DNA of 64,000 nt, taken from assembly GCF_001187435.1 (NCBI RefSeq), contig NZ_LFXA01000009.1:248001-312000 (forward strand), written 5' to 3'. Made by a program: the position numbers and the translations under genes. Shown here in pieces: positions 19,269-28,437 of this stretch. Positions within the stretch are counted from its first letter, which is position 1. Every line of letters starts with the position of its first letter. Below the pieces are notes generated by a model. It did no database searches and was not told the origin of the DNA. It saw only the letters and a program-made list of their open reading frames with translations. The DNA comes from Streptomyces caatingaensis. GTDB taxonomy: Bacteria; Actinomycetota; Actinomycetes; Streptomycetales; Streptomycetaceae.

Positions 19269-20771
19269 ATGTCCGGAGTCGAGACGATCCACGTGGACGG
19301 AGTGTGGCGGGGCGCCGCATCCGGTGACCGGCGGGAGGTGCTCGACCCGGCCGACGCCAAGGTCCTGGCCGTCGTCGCCGAGGGCGGCGCCGCCGACGCG
19401 GACGCCGCGGTGGCCGCGGCCCGGCGGGCGTTCGACGACGGCCCCTGGCCGCGCACCCCCGTCGCCGAGCGCGCGGCCCTCCTGCGCCGCGTCGCCGACC
19501 TGCTCCAGCGCGACCGCGAGGAGATCGCGCTCGTCGAGAGCCGCGACACCGGCAAGACGCTGGAGGAGGGCCGGGTCGACGTGGACGACGTCACCAACGC
19601 CTTCCGGTACTTCGCCGACCTCGTCGTCGCAGAGGGCGGCGGTCGCGTCGTGGACGCCGGGAGCGACACCGTCCACAGCGTCGTCGTCCACGAGCCCGTC
19701 GGCGTCTGCGCGCTCATCACCCCCTGGAACTACCCGCTGCTCCAGGCCAGTTGGAAGATCGCCCCGGCGCTCGCCGCGGGCAACACCTTCGTCGTCAAGC
19801 CCAGCGAGATCACCCCGCTGTCGACCGTACGCCTGATCCGCCTCCTCGTCGAGGCCGGACTGCCCGCCGGTGTCGCCAACATCGTCACCGGCCCCGGCGA
19901 CCCCGTCGGCGCCCGCTTCTCCGAGCACCCGGACGTCGACCTCGTCTCCTTCACCGGCGGACTCGCCAGCGGCACCCGGGTGATGGCCGCCGCCGCCCCC
20001 ACCGTCAAGAAGGTCGCCCTCGAACTCGGCGGCAAGAACCCCAACGTCGTCTTCGCCGACGCCTGCGCCACCGACGAGGGCTTCGACACCGCCGTGGACC
20101 AGGCCCTCAACGCCGCGTTCATCCACAGCGGCCAGGTCTGCTCGGCCGGTTCGCGGCTGATCGTCGAGGAGTCCGTCCGCGACCGCTTCGTCACCGAACT
20201 CGCCCGCCGCGCCGAGAAGATCCGCCTCGGCCGCGGCACCGAGCCGGGCGTCGAGTGCGGCCCGCTCGTCTCCGCCGCGCAGCTCGCCAAGACCGAGGCG
20301 TACGTGGCGTCCGCGCTCGCCGAGGGCGCGGTGCTGCGCTGCGGCGGCGCCCGCCCCGAGCCGAGCGAAACCCGGCCCGCCACCGGCTACTTCTACGAGC
20401 CGACCGTCCTCGACCGGTGCAACCGCGGCATGCGGGTCGTCCGCGAGGAGACCTTCGGCCCGATCCTCACCGTCGAGACCTTCCGCACCGAGGACGAGGC
20501 CGTCGCCCTCGCCAACGACACGGAGTGCGGCCTCGCCGGCGCCGTCTGGACCCGCGACGCGGGGCGCGCCCGCCGCGTGGCCGGCCGGCTGCGGCACGGC
20601 ACCGTGTGGATCAACGACTTCCACCCCTACCTGCCGCAGGCGGAGTGGGGCGGCTTCGGCAAGTCCGGCACCGGCCGCGAACTCGGGCCCGCCGGACTCG
20701 CCGAGTACCGCGAGACCAAGCACGTCTACCAGAACCTCGCGCCCGCCCCCGTCCGCTGGTTCGCCGGCTGA
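19269..20771 (+). CDS. betB: Betaine-aldehyde dehydrogenase-type aldehyde dehydrogenase
   Basis: Predicted to oxidise betaine aldehyde to glycine betaine with NAD(P). The ATG at 19269 follows GGAAGG and gives 500 residues. NAD-binding and active-site motifs are TPWNYPLLQASWKIAPALAA, FTGGLASGTRVM, the catalytic Glu in LELGGKNPN (about 253) and the nucleophile Cys in GQVCSAGSRL (about 290); EETFGPILTV and the C-terminal KSGTGRELG are typical of the betaine aldehyde subgroup. It is the first gene of a five-gene choline/betaine operon. Substrate assignment rests on context and subgroup motifs. Confidence 0.88.
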   Translation: MSGVETIHVDGVWRGAASGDRREVLDPADAKVLAVVAEGGAADADAAVAAARRAFDDGPWPRTPVAERAALLRRVADLLQRDREEIALVESRDTGKTLEEGRVDVDDVTNAFRYFADLVVAEGGGRVVDAGSDTVHSVVVHEPVGVCALITPWNYPLLQASWKIAPALAAGNTFVVKPSEITPLSTVRLIRLLVEAGLPAGVANIVTGPGDPVGARFSEHPDVDLVSFTGGLASGTRVMAAAAPTVKKVALELGGKNPNVVFADACATDEGFDTAVDQALNAAFIHSGQVCSAGSRLIVEESVRDRFVTELARRAEKIRLGRGTEPGVECGPLVSAAQLAKTEAYVASALAEGAVLRCGGARPEPSETRPATGYFYEPTVLDRCNRGMRVVREETFGPILTVETFRTEDEAVALANDTECGLAGAVWTRDAGRARRVAGRLRHGTVWINDFHPYLPQAEWGGFGKSGTGRELGPAGLAEYRETKHVYQNLAPAPVRWFAG

Positions 20772-20826
20772 CCCACGCACACCACTCACCAGCGAAGCAC
20801 CTTCAGCAACAGAGGAGTAGCCCCGT

Positions 20827-22401
20827 ATGCCCCCCGCAGTTGGCCCCGCAGTTGAGAAGATCACCGCTGACTACGTCGTCGTCGGCGGCGGCACCGCCGG
20901 TTCGGTGATCGCCTCCCGCCTCGCCGAGGACCCCGGCACCCATGTCGTCGTCATCGAGGGCGGCCCCACCGACATCGACCGCCCCGACGTCCTCACCCTG
21001 CGCCGCTGGCTCGGGCTGCTCGGCGGCGACCTGGACTACGACTACCCCACCACCGAGCAGCCGCGCGGCAATTCGCACATCCGCCACAGCCGCGCCCGGG
21101 TGCTCGGGGGCTGCTCCTCGCACAACACCCTCATCTCCTTCAAGCCGCTGCCCGGCGACTGGGACGAGTGGGCCGCCGCCGGCGCCGAGGGCTGGGACGT
21201 GGCCTCCATGGACCCGTACTTCGGCAAGCTGCGCAACAACATCGTCCCGGTGGACGAGAAGGACCGCAACGCCATCGCCCGCGACTTCGTCGAGGCCGCG
21301 CGGAAGACGGCGGACGTGCCGCGCGTCGAGGGCTTCAACAAGGCCCCCTTCCACGAGGGCGTCGGCTTCTTCGACCTCGCCTACCACCCCGAGAACAACA
21401 AGCGGTCCTCCGCCTCCGTCGCCTACCTCCACCCCCACATCGAGGCCGGCGACCGCCCCAACCTCCGCATCCTGCTGGAGACCTGGGTGCACCGGCTGGA
21501 ACTGGACGGCACCCGCGCCACCGGCGTCCGCGCCCGCACCGCGGACGGCCGGGAACTGCTGGTCGAGGCCGGCCGCGAGGTCGTCCTGTGCGCCGGCGCC
21601 GTCGACACGCCGCGGCTGCTGCTGCACTCCGGCATCGGCCCCAAGGCCGACCTGGACGCCCTCGGCATCCCCGTCGTCCACGACCTGCCGGGCGTCGGCG
21701 AGAACCTGCTCGACCACCCCGAGTCGGTGATCGTCTGGGAGACCGACGGGCCGATCCCCGAGAACTCGGCGATGGACTCCGACGCGGGCCTCTTCGTCCG
21801 CCGGGACCCCGACTCCACCGGTCCCGACCTGATGTTCCACTTCTACCAGATCCCCTTCACCGACAACCCCGAGCGCCTGGGCTACGAGAAGCCCGAGCAC
21901 GGCGTGTCGATGACCCCCAACATCCCCAAGCCCCGCAGCCGCGGCCGCCTCTACCTCACCAGCGCCGACCCGGCCGTCAAGCCCGCCCTCGACTTCCGCT
22001 ACTTCACGGACGAGGAGGACTACGACGCCCGCACCCTGGTCGACGGCATCAAGCTCGCCCGCGAGATAGCCAAGGCCGAGCCGCTGGCCGGCTGGCTCAA
22101 GCGCGAGGTCTGCCCCGGCCCGGAGATCACCACGGACGAGGAGATCAGCGAGTACGCCCGCAAGGTCGCCCACACCGTCTACCACCCGGCCGGCACCTGC
22201 CGCATGGGCGCCGCCGACGACGAACTCGCCGTGGTCGACCCCCAGTTGCGCATCCGCGGCCTGGACGGCGTGCGCATCGCCGACGCGTCCGTCTTCCCGA
22301 CGATGCCCGCCGTCAACCCGATGATCGGCGTGCTGATGGTGGGGGAGAAGTGCGCGGAGCTGCTTGCCCGGACCCCGGCCGGAAGGGGGGACGGCCAGTG
22401 A
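20827..22401 (+). CDS. GMC-family choline dehydrogenase/oxidase
   Basis: An FAD-dependent alcohol oxidoreductase of 524 residues with AGAGGAG before the ATG. The ADP-binding motif is [20 protein letters not shown], the GMC signature is [13 protein letters not shown], and the C-terminal active-site region is [13 protein letters not shown] with [16 protein letters not shown]. Lying between betaine-aldehyde dehydrogenase and a betaine-type ABC transporter, it most likely oxidises choline to betaine aldehyde. Sequence alone does not decide between oxidase and dehydrogenase. It overlaps the ATPase gene by four bases (GTGA). Confidence 0.87.
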   Translation: MPPAVGPAVEKITADYVVVGGGTAGSVIASRLAEDPGTHVVVIEGGPTDIDRPDVLTLRRWLGLLGGDLDYDYPTTEQPRGNSHIRHSRARVLGGCSSHNTLISFKPLPGDWDEWAAAGAEGWDVASMDPYFGKLRNNIVPVDEKDRNAIARDFVEAARKTADVPRVEGFNKAPFHEGVGFFDLAYHPENNKRSSASVAYLHPHIEAGDRPNLRILLETWVHRLELDGTRATGVRARTADGRELLVEAGREVVLCAGAVDTPRLLLHSGIGPKADLDALGIPVVHDLPGVGENLLDHPESVIVWETDGPIPENSAMDSDAGLFVRRDPDSTGPDLMFHFYQIPFTDNPERLGYEKPEHGVSMTPNIPKPRSRGRLYLTSADPAVKPALDFRYFTDEEDYDARTLVDGIKLAREIAKAEPLAGWLKREVCPGPEITTDEEISEYARKVAHTVYHPAGTCRMGAADDELAVVDPQLRIRGLDGVRIADASVFPTMPAVNPMIGVLMVGEKCAELLARTPAGRGDGQ

Positions 22402-23486
22402 CCGCTGCCGATACCCGCGTCGCGGACCAGCCGCCCGTCTTCTCCGTCCGCAACCTGTGGAAGGTCTTCGGGCCCCGGGCCGAACGGGTGCCCGCCACCC
22501 CCGAACTGGCCGAGCTCTCCCCCGAAGCCCTGCGCGAGCGCACCGGCTGCACGGTCGGCGTCCGCGACGTCTCCTTCGACGTCCGCCCCGGCGAGGTCTT
22601 CGTCGTCATGGGCCTCTCCGGCTCCGGCAAGTCCACGCTCGTGCGCTGCCTCACCCGGCTCATCGAGCCCACCAGCGGCAGCATCGCCATCGACGGCGAG
22701 GACGTCTGCGCCATGGACCGGAACGCGCTGCGCGAACTGCGCCGCCGCCGCGCCGCCATGGTCTTCCAGCACTTCGGCCTCCTGCCGCACCGCACCGTGC
22801 TCGACAACGTGGCCTACGGCCTGGAGATCCAGGGCGTCCCCAAGCTCCGCCGCCGCGCCAAGGCCGCCGAGATGATCGAGAAGGTCGGCCTGTCCGGCAT
22901 GGAGGGACGGCGCCCCGCGCAGCTCTCCGGCGGCCAGCAGCAGCGCGTCGGCCTCGCCCGCGCGCTCGCCGCCGACCCCGAAGTCCTGCTGTTCGACGAG
23001 CCGTTCAGCGCCCTCGACCCGCTGATCCGCCGCGACATGCAGGAGGAGGTCGTCCGGCTGCACCGCGACGAGGGCCGCACCATGGTCTTCATCACCCACG
23101 ACCTCGCCGAGGCCCTGCACATCGGCGACCGCATCGCGCTCATGCGCGGCGGACGCGTCGTGCAGTGCGGCACCCCCGAGGAGATCGTCGGCTCCCCGGC
23201 CGACGACTACGTCCGCGACTTCGTCCGCGACGTCCCCCGGGAACAGGTCATCACCGTGCGCCGGGCCATGCGCCCGGCCACCCTCGCCGAGGCCCGGGGC
23301 TCCTCCGGGCCCACCGTCGCGGCGGGCACCACCGTCGCCGAGGCCATCGACGTCGTCGCCCGCGACGGCAGCCCCGCCCGCGTCCTCGACGACGGACGGT
23401 GCGTCGGCATCGTCGACTTCAAGTGCCTGCTGCGCGTCGTCGCGGGGCTCGAAGGCCCGGGCCGCCTGGAGAAAGCCGCCGCATGA
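22398..23486 (+). CDS. Glycine betaine/choline ABC transporter ATP-binding protein (ProV/OpuAA type)
   Basis: 362 residues from a GTG overlapping the previous stop. Walker A is [10 protein letters not shown] (about 74-83), the Q-loop is [16 protein letters not shown], the signature is [15 protein letters not shown], and Walker B is [13 protein letters not shown] followed by HD in ITHDLAEAL. The N-terminal insert between FGPRAERVP and GVRDVSFDV is typical of the ProV family. The C-terminal about 90 residues look like a reduced CBS module ([20 protein letters not shown]), the osmosensing region in relatives. Confidence 0.93.
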   Translation: MTAADTRVADQPPVFSVRNLWKVFGPRAERVPATPELAELSPEALRERTGCTVGVRDVSFDVRPGEVFVVMGLSGSGKSTLVRCLTRLIEPTSGSIAIDGEDVCAMDRNALRELRRRRAAMVFQHFGLLPHRTVLDNVAYGLEIQGVPKLRRRAKAAEMIEKVGLSGMEGRRPAQLSGGQQQRVGLARALAADPEVLLFDEPFSALDPLIRRDMQEEVVRLHRDEGRTMVFITHDLAEALHIGDRIALMRGGRVVQCGTPEEIVGSPADDYVRDFVRDVPREQVITVRRAMRPATLAEARGSSGPTVAAGTTVAEAIDVVARDGSPARVLDDGRCVGIVDFKCLLRVVAGLEGPGRLEKAAA

Positions 23487-25468
23487 GCACCACCGGTACC
23501 ACCACCCCCCGTTCCGTGGCCACGGCTCCCCGGGCCCAGGAGCCCGCGGGCCGTCTCCGGGCGCTGCTGCGCCGGCCGGCCGCCCGCAGGCTCCTGCCCC
23601 TGGCCGCGGCCGGGGCGGTGCTCGCCCCGCTCGCCCACGTCCTGTGGGGGAGCGAGGCCTGGCCCGACGCGCTCAGCGTCTCGCTCGACGGGCCGCTCCG
23701 CTCGGCCGGCGACTGGATCGTGGACAACCGCGACAGCCACTGGCTCTTCCTGTACTTCTTCGGCTACGTCAGCGCGGGCCTCATCGCCGCCGTGCACGCC
23801 GTGTACGTCGTGCTCCTCGCCCTCGGCTGGGCCGGAGTGACGGCCGGCGCGGCGCTGGTCGCCTGGCGGGCTGCGGGCGTACGGGCCGGCGTCACCGCCC
23901 TCGCGTCGTTCGCCGTCTGCGGGCTGCTCGACATGTGGGTGCCCACGATGCGCACCCTCGCGCTGATGGTCGTCGCCGTCGTCGCGTCGGTCGTCGTCGG
24001 CGCGCTCCTCGGCCTCGCGGCCGGGCTGTCGGAGCGCGCGTTCCGCGTGCTGCGGCCCGTCCTCGACACGATGCAGGCGCTGCCCGCCTTCGCGTACCTG
24101 CTCCCCGTCGTCCTGGTCTTCGGCATCGGCGTCGCCCCCGCTGTCCTGGCGACGGTCGTCTACGCGGCTCCGCCGATGGCCCGGCTGACCGCCCTCGGCC
24201 TGCGCTCCACGGACCGCGGCGTCCTGGAGGCGGTCGAATCGCTCGGCGCCACGCCCCGCCAGCGCCTCCTGACGGCCCGTCTCCCGATGGCCCGCGAACA
24301 GCTCCTCCTCGGCGTCAACCAGACCATCATGATGGCCCTCTCGATGGCCGTCATCGCCTCGGTCATCGGCGCCGACGGCCTCGGCGACCGCGTCTACCAG
24401 GCCCTCTCCACGGTCGACGTCGGCGCCGCCCTCGCCGCGGGCATCCCGATCGTCCTCCTGGCCGTCGTCCTGGACAGGACGACGTCGGGACGCACGTCGC
24501 GGGCCGTCGTTCCGCGGGGCGGGACGTCGGCCCGCACCCGAACCGCCACCACGTGGGCGCTCGGCCTGGCCGCCATAGCCGCCCTGGCCCTGACCGTCCC
24601 GGACACCTGGCCGAGGTCCTGGACCGTCCGGATAGCCCGCCCGGTCAACCAGGCCAAGGACTGGCTGGTGGACCACCTCTACACCGGCCTCCCCGGCATC
24701 GGCGGCACCGCCGACTGGGCGGCCCACTACACCGGCTGGATCGTCGACCCCCTCCGCGACACCCTCCAGGGCCTCCCCTGGTGGGCCGCCCTCCTCCTCG
24801 TGGCCGCCCTCGCCAGGGCGATCGGCACCTGGCGCACCACGGCGACAGCCGTCGCGGCCCTCGCCGCCATCGGCGTCATGGGCCGCTGGACGACCGCGAT
24901 GGACACCCTCTCCCAGGTCCTCGCGGCCGTCGCCGCCACGCTCGTCCTCGGCTTCGCCGTGGCCGTCGCCGTGGCGCGCAGCGCCCGCACGGAGCGGCTG
25001 CTCCGTCCGGTGCTGGACGTGTTCCAGACGATGCCGCAGTTCGTCTACCTGATCCCCGTGGTGGCCCTGTTCGGCGTCGGCCGCGCCCCGGCCGCCGCGG
25101 CGGCCGTCGTCTACGCGCTGCCGGCCGTCATCCGCATCGCGGGCGAGGGCCTGCGGGCGGTCAGCCCCGGCGCGCTGGAGTCCTCGCGCTCCCTCGGCGC
25201 GACGGGCCGCCAGCAGCTCCTCCAGGTCCAGTTCCCGCTGGCCCGGCCCGCGTTGCTGCTCGCCGTGAACCAGGCGGTCGTCCTCGTCCTGTCGGTCGTC
25301 ATCATCGGCGCGCTCGTGGGCGGCGGCGGACTCGGCTACGAGGTCGTCTTCGGCCTGGCGCGCGGCGACCTCGCCGTCGGCCTGGTCGCCGGCGTCTCGA
25401 TCGCCTGCCTGGGGCTGATGCTCGACCGGGTCACCCAGCCGACGAAGGGGGCGCACGATGCGCGCTAA
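23483..25468 (+). CDS. Fused double permease of the glycine betaine/choline ABC transporter
   Basis: 661 residues starting at ATGA over the ATPase stop. Two BPD_transp_1 permease domains are joined in one chain. Each has an EAA loop: [20 protein letters not shown] at about 250 and [20 protein letters not shown] at about 570. Each domain is preceded by a similar extracytoplasmic segment containing a DWIVDN/DWLVDH motif, which points to internal duplication. One fused subunit can replace the usual ProW homodimer. The binding-protein gene starts 11 bases before its stop. Confidence 0.92.
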   Translation: MSTTGTTTPRSVATAPRAQEPAGRLRALLRRPAARRLLPLAAAGAVLAPLAHVLWGSEAWPDALSVSLDGPLRSAGDWIVDNRDSHWLFLYFFGYVSAGLIAAVHAVYVVLLALGWAGVTAGAALVAWRAAGVRAGVTALASFAVCGLLDMWVPTMRTLALMVVAVVASVVVGALLGLAAGLSERAFRVLRPVLDTMQALPAFAYLLPVVLVFGIGVAPAVLATVVYAAPPMARLTALGLRSTDRGVLEAVESLGATPRQRLLTARLPMAREQLLLGVNQTIMMALSMAVIASVIGADGLGDRVYQALSTVDVGAALAAGIPIVLLAVVLDRTTSGRTSRAVVPRGGTSARTRTATTWALGLAAIAALALTVPDTWPRSWTVRIARPVNQAKDWLVDHLYTGLPGIGGTADWAAHYTGWIVDPLRDTLQGLPWWAALLLVAALARAIGTWRTTATAVAALAAIGVMGRWTTAMDTLSQVLAAVAATLVLGFAVAVAVARSARTERLLRPVLDVFQTMPQFVYLIPVVALFGVGRAPAAAAAVVYALPAVIRIAGEGLRAVSPGALESSRSLGATGRQQLLQVQFPLARPALLLAVNQAVVLVLSVVIIGALVGGGGLGYEVVFGLARGDLAVGLVAGVSIACLGLMLDRVTQPTKGAHDAR

Positions 25469-26426
25469 GCACCTGGCCGCCGCCGCGGCCGCCTTCGGCC
25501 TCCTGGCCCTCACCGGCTGCGGCGCCGCCGACATGACGAAGCAGGGCTCGCCCTACGCCGACGCGGCGGGCGCGAAGTCCGTGACGCTCTCCGTCCAGTC
25601 CTGGGTCGGCGCCCGTGCCAACGCGGCCGTCGCGCAGTACCTGCTGGAGCACGAGCTCGGCTACCGGGTCGACACCGTCCAGGTGGACGAGGTGCCGGCC
25701 TGGGACGCGCTCAGCCAGGGCCGCGTGGACGCGATCCTGGAGGACTGGGGCCACCCCGAGCAGGAACAGCGCTACGTCCGCGACAAGAAGACCGTCGCCG
25801 ACGGCGGCGGCCTCGGGGTCGACGGCCACATCGGCTGGTGGGTCCCGAAGTACTTCGCGGACGCGCACCCCGACGTCCTCGACTGGAGGAACCTCAACAA
25901 GTACGCGGCGCAGCTGCGCACGCCCGAGAGCGGCGGCAAGGGCCAGCTCCTCGACGGCTCGCCGTCCTACGTCACCCACGACAAGGCGCTCGTGAAGAAC
26001 CTGAACCTGGACTACCAGGTGGTCTTCGCGGGCTCCGAGGCGGCGCAGATCACCCAGATCAAGCAGTTCGCCAAGGACCGCAAGCCGTTCCTGACCTACT
26101 GGTACGAGCCGCAGTGGCTCTTCAACGAGGTCCCGATGGTCGAGGTCAAGCTCCCGCCGTACACCGACGAGTGCGCGGCGAAGGGCGACAAGGACCCCGA
26201 CTCCGTCGACTGCGCCTATCCCACGTCCCGTCTGAAGAAGTACCTCAACGCCGGCTTCGCCCGGAAGGGCGGCGACGCCGCGTCCTTCCTGAAGAAGTTC
26301 CGCTGGACGAAGCGCGACCAGAACGAGGTCGCCCAGCTGATGGCCGAGGACAGGCTGTCGGCGGAGGACGCGGCGGAGCGCTGGGTCAAGCGGCATCCGG
26401 ACGTGTGGAAGGAGTGGGTGGCCTGA
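25458..26426 (+). CDS. Glycine betaine/choline-binding lipoprotein (OpuAC/ProX type)
   Basis: 322 residues with a lipoprotein signal (FGLLALTGC, Cys at 21). The OpuAC-type fold is visible in SVQSWVGARANAAVAQYLLE, VPAWDALSQGRVDAILEDWG, the Trp-rich HIGWWVPKYFADAHPDV, and TYWYEPQWLFNEVPMVEVKL. These Trp/Tyr residues are candidates for the aromatic box that holds a trimethylammonium group. It overlaps the permease gene by 11 bases. Its last 41 bases overlap the 3' end of the convergent ATP-grasp gene. Confidence 0.93.
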   Translation: MRAKHLAAAAAAFGLLALTGCGAADMTKQGSPYADAAGAKSVTLSVQSWVGARANAAVAQYLLEHELGYRVDTVQVDEVPAWDALSQGRVDAILEDWGHPEQEQRYVRDKKTVADGGGLGVDGHIGWWVPKYFADAHPDVLDWRNLNKYAAQLRTPESGGKGQLLDGSPSYVTHDKALVKNLNLDYQVVFAGSEAAQITQIKQFAKDRKPFLTYWYEPQWLFNEVPMVEVKLPPYTDECAAKGDKDPDSVDCAYPTSRLKKYLNAGFARKGGDAASFLKKFRWTKRDQNEVAQLMAEDRLSAEDAAERWVKRHPDVWKEWVA

Positions 26427-27720
26427 CACCCGGGGCGGGCCGGGCACTCGTGGCGGGCCGGGCACCCGGGGCGGGCCGGTCCTCGGGGGACGGCCCGGCG
26501 TCCGGCGACGGCAGGATCACGTGCGGGACAAACCGCGCGTACCCGTCCGTCACCGGCCCCGCCGACTCGCGCAGGCCCAGCCCCGCCGGCTCGCCGTCCA
26601 CGACCCAGGCGCCGAGCACCACGCGGTTGCCGTCGAAGTCGGGGAGGGGCGCCAGCTCCTGGTAGCAGCACGGCTCGTCGCGCGGGGCGGCGGGCGGGGC
26701 GCCGGCGGGGTGGAGCCGGACGCCGGCGCCCTCGCGCCCGAGGAGCGGCTTCGAGACGTAGCCGGGGCCGGAGGAGGCCAGGTCGCGCGGGCCGTCGAGG
26801 TGGGCGGGCAGCAGGTTCGGGTGACCGGGGAAGAGCTCCCAGAGGACCGCCAGGAGCGCCTTGTTGGAGAGCAGCATCTTCCAGGCCGGCTCGATCCACA
26901 GGGTGGAGCCCGTGCCGCCGCCGTTGTCGAGGGTGTCCAGCACGTGCGGGCCGAACCGGTCCGTGGCCAGCCACTCCCACGGGTAGAGCTTGAAGCAGGC
27001 CCGGACGAACCCGTACCGCTGGTCGACGAACCGTTGCGAGAGCCGGTCCCAGCCGATCTCCTCCATGGCGACCGCGCGGGTGTCGAGCCCGGCCTGGGCG
27101 GCCGTCTCGCGGAGGTAGGCGACGGTCATCAGGTCCTCGCCGATCTCGTCGGCGGCGGAGTGCGCGAAGTGCACGGGCGCGCCCGGCGGCAGGAGGGGCG
27201 CCTGCCGCCGCCACGCCGCGACGAGCCGCTCGTGCAGGGAGTTCCACTGGTCCGCCCCGGGGCGGTCGCCGAAGCGGTCCTCCATCCAGAACCACTGGGC
27301 GCTCGCCGCCTCCACCAGCGAGGTGGGGGTGTCCGCGTTGTACTCCAGCAGCTTGGCCGGGCCGCCGCGGCCGTCGTACCGCAGGTCGAACCGGCCGTAC
27401 AGCCACGGCAGTTCGTCCCGGCGCCGCCAGGACTCGGCGACGAGGGCGGCCAGCCGCCCGTCCACGATGCCGAGTTCGGCGAGGCGGCCGGCGGTCACGA
27501 TGTGCTCCGCCGCCTCCAGGCACATCGCGTGCAGCTCGGCGACGACCTGCTCCAGGGCCTCGACCTCGGCCGGCGGGAAGGAGTAGTAGGCGCTCTCGTC
27601 CCAGTACGGGCGCAGGACGCCGTCGGGGTGGCGTGTGAGGGGATAGACCACCCCCTGCTCCTCGACGGTCTCCTGCCAGTGGGGGCGCGGGGTCGTGCGG
27701 TGGCGCCGCATGCCGCTCAC
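26386..27720 (-). CDS. Glutathionylspermidine synthase-like ATP-grasp protein
   Basis: 444 residues from the GTG at 27718-27720, which overlaps the upstream lipoprotein stop (GTGA); an ATG three codons later is possible. Family motifs include YGRFDLRYDG, LLEYNADTPTSLVEA (ATP-grasp, metal binding), DNGGGTGSTLWIEPAWKMLLSNKALL and SKPLLGREGAG. Relatives ligate an amine to a carboxylate, but streptomycetes lack glutathionylspermidine, so the substrate is unknown. The final about 40 residues are an Ala/Pro/Arg repeat encoded by GGGCCGGGCAC-type repeats and run 41 bases into the 3' end of the betaine-binding protein gene, so the natural end may be an extension. Confidence 0.83.
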   Translation of the reverse strand: MSGMRRHRTTPRPHWQETVEEQGVVYPLTRHPDGVLRPYWDESAYYSFPPAEVEALEQVVAELHAMCLEAAEHIVTAGRLAELGIVDGRLAALVAESWRRRDELPWLYGRFDLRYDGRGGPAKLLEYNADTPTSLVEAASAQWFWMEDRFGDRPGADQWNSLHERLVAAWRRQAPLLPPGAPVHFAHSAADEIGEDLMTVAYLRETAAQAGLDTRAVAMEEIGWDRLSQRFVDQRYGFVRACFKLYPWEWLATDRFGPHVLDTLDNGGGTGSTLWIEPAWKMLLSNKALLAVLWELFPGHPNLLPAHLDGPRDLASSGPGYVSKPLLGREGAGVRLHPAGAPPAAPRDEPCCYQELAPLPDFDGNRVVLGAWVVDGEPAGLGLRESAGPVTDGYARFVPHVILPSPDAGPSPEDRPAPGARPATSARPAPGVRPPTPSTRPDAA

Positions 27721-28034
27721 CCGCCGCCCGTGCCGGACGAGGAGCAGCCGAAGCCGCCCCGGTCCACGGCCTGGCTCTTGACGAACGTGCCGTTGTCGGC
27801 GTAGCCGCCCGAGGAGCGGCCGGAGCCGTAGTACCAGCGGCCCGTGCCGCCGGCCGGGCCGGAGCCGTCCTTGCACGCCTTCGCGTCCAGGACGCGGTAG
27901 CCCCGCGTCACGTCGTAGCTCTTCGGGTCGACGCACCGCTTGTCCGGCTCGGACCCGCACGACGTCAGCGCCGTCGCCAGCACGCCCATGCCGCCGAGGA
28001 TCACCGTGCTCGACCGCAGTCTTCTGCCCGCCAT
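27717..28034 (-). CDS. Small lipoprotein with Gly/Ser-rich C-terminus
   Basis: 105 residues. The ATG at 28032-28034 is preceded by GGAGAA. A lipoprotein signal ends at TSCGSE (Cys about 26). The mature part contains CVDPKSYDVTRGYRVLDAKAC, a WYYGSG segment and a tail GFGCSSSGTGGG, giving two further Cys pairs. It is translationally coupled to the ATP-grasp enzyme, suggesting the two act on the same envelope-linked process. Function unknown. Confidence 0.8.
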   Translation of the reverse strand: MAGRRLRSSTVILGGMGVLATALTSCGSEPDKRCVDPKSYDVTRGYRVLDAKACKDGSGPAGGTGRWYYGSGRSSGGYADNGTFVKSQAVDRGGFGCSSSGTGGG

Positions 28035-28151
28035 TTCTCCAGTCCCCCGTCGTCCACAATGTCCGGACACGATAGACCGGGCCACTGACGGCGGGGCGGT
28101 CCGGGGCCGCGGGCGGGCCAAGTGGGCGGTGCCGGCGGCCGGTTGACGGCC

Positions 28152-28167
28152 TAGGCTGCGGTCCATG
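28152..28167 (+). promoter_or_regulatory. Leaderless promoter of the PEP-mutase-like remnant
   Basis: TAGGCT at 28152-28157 ends 7 bases before the ATG at 28165, so transcription would begin at or near the A of the start codon. There is no Shine-Dalgarno sequence between them. Confidence 0.45.
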
Positions 28168-28437
28168 ACCGACAACGCCGCCATACTGCGCTCCCCGCAC
28201 CACGGACGACGGCCCGGCGACCCGCTGATCCTGCCCGGCCCCTGGGACACCGGCCCGGCCCGCGCGCTCGCCGACGCCGGCGTCGCCGCGGCGCTGGGCG
28301 TGGCGGACGGCGAGGTGCCGGCGGACGAGATGTTCGCGGTCGTCGCGAGGATCGCGCGGGCGGTCCCCGTCCCCGTCCCGGCCGACCTGGAGGACGGCTA
28401 CGGGCTGCCGGCCGGGATCGCGGGAGAGCCGTGCTGA
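28165..28437 (+). pseudogene. Remnant of a PEP mutase/isocitrate lyase-like gene
   Basis: 90 residues that resemble only pieces of a family usually about 260 residues long: PLILPGPWDTGPARALADAG, a substrate-entry region, and PVPVPADLEDGYG, the equivalent of the metal-binding stretch in intact members. The typical middle and C-terminal barrel strands are missing and the frame ends 10 residues after the conserved region. The next gene starts at 28431 inside its end, so an internal deletion probably removed the remainder. A short expressed protein cannot be excluded because the promoter looks intact. Confidence 0.6.

Noticed and set aside
18648..20864. A 738-codon minus-strand frame covering the aldehyde dehydrogenase
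   Set aside because: Only its last 132 codons are protein-like (the SnoaL-like gene); the rest mirrors the dehydrogenase.
26430..26500. GGGCCGGGCAC repeats after the betaine-binding gene as its terminator
   Set aside because: They are direct rather than inverted repeats and lie within the open frame of the convergent ATP-grasp gene.
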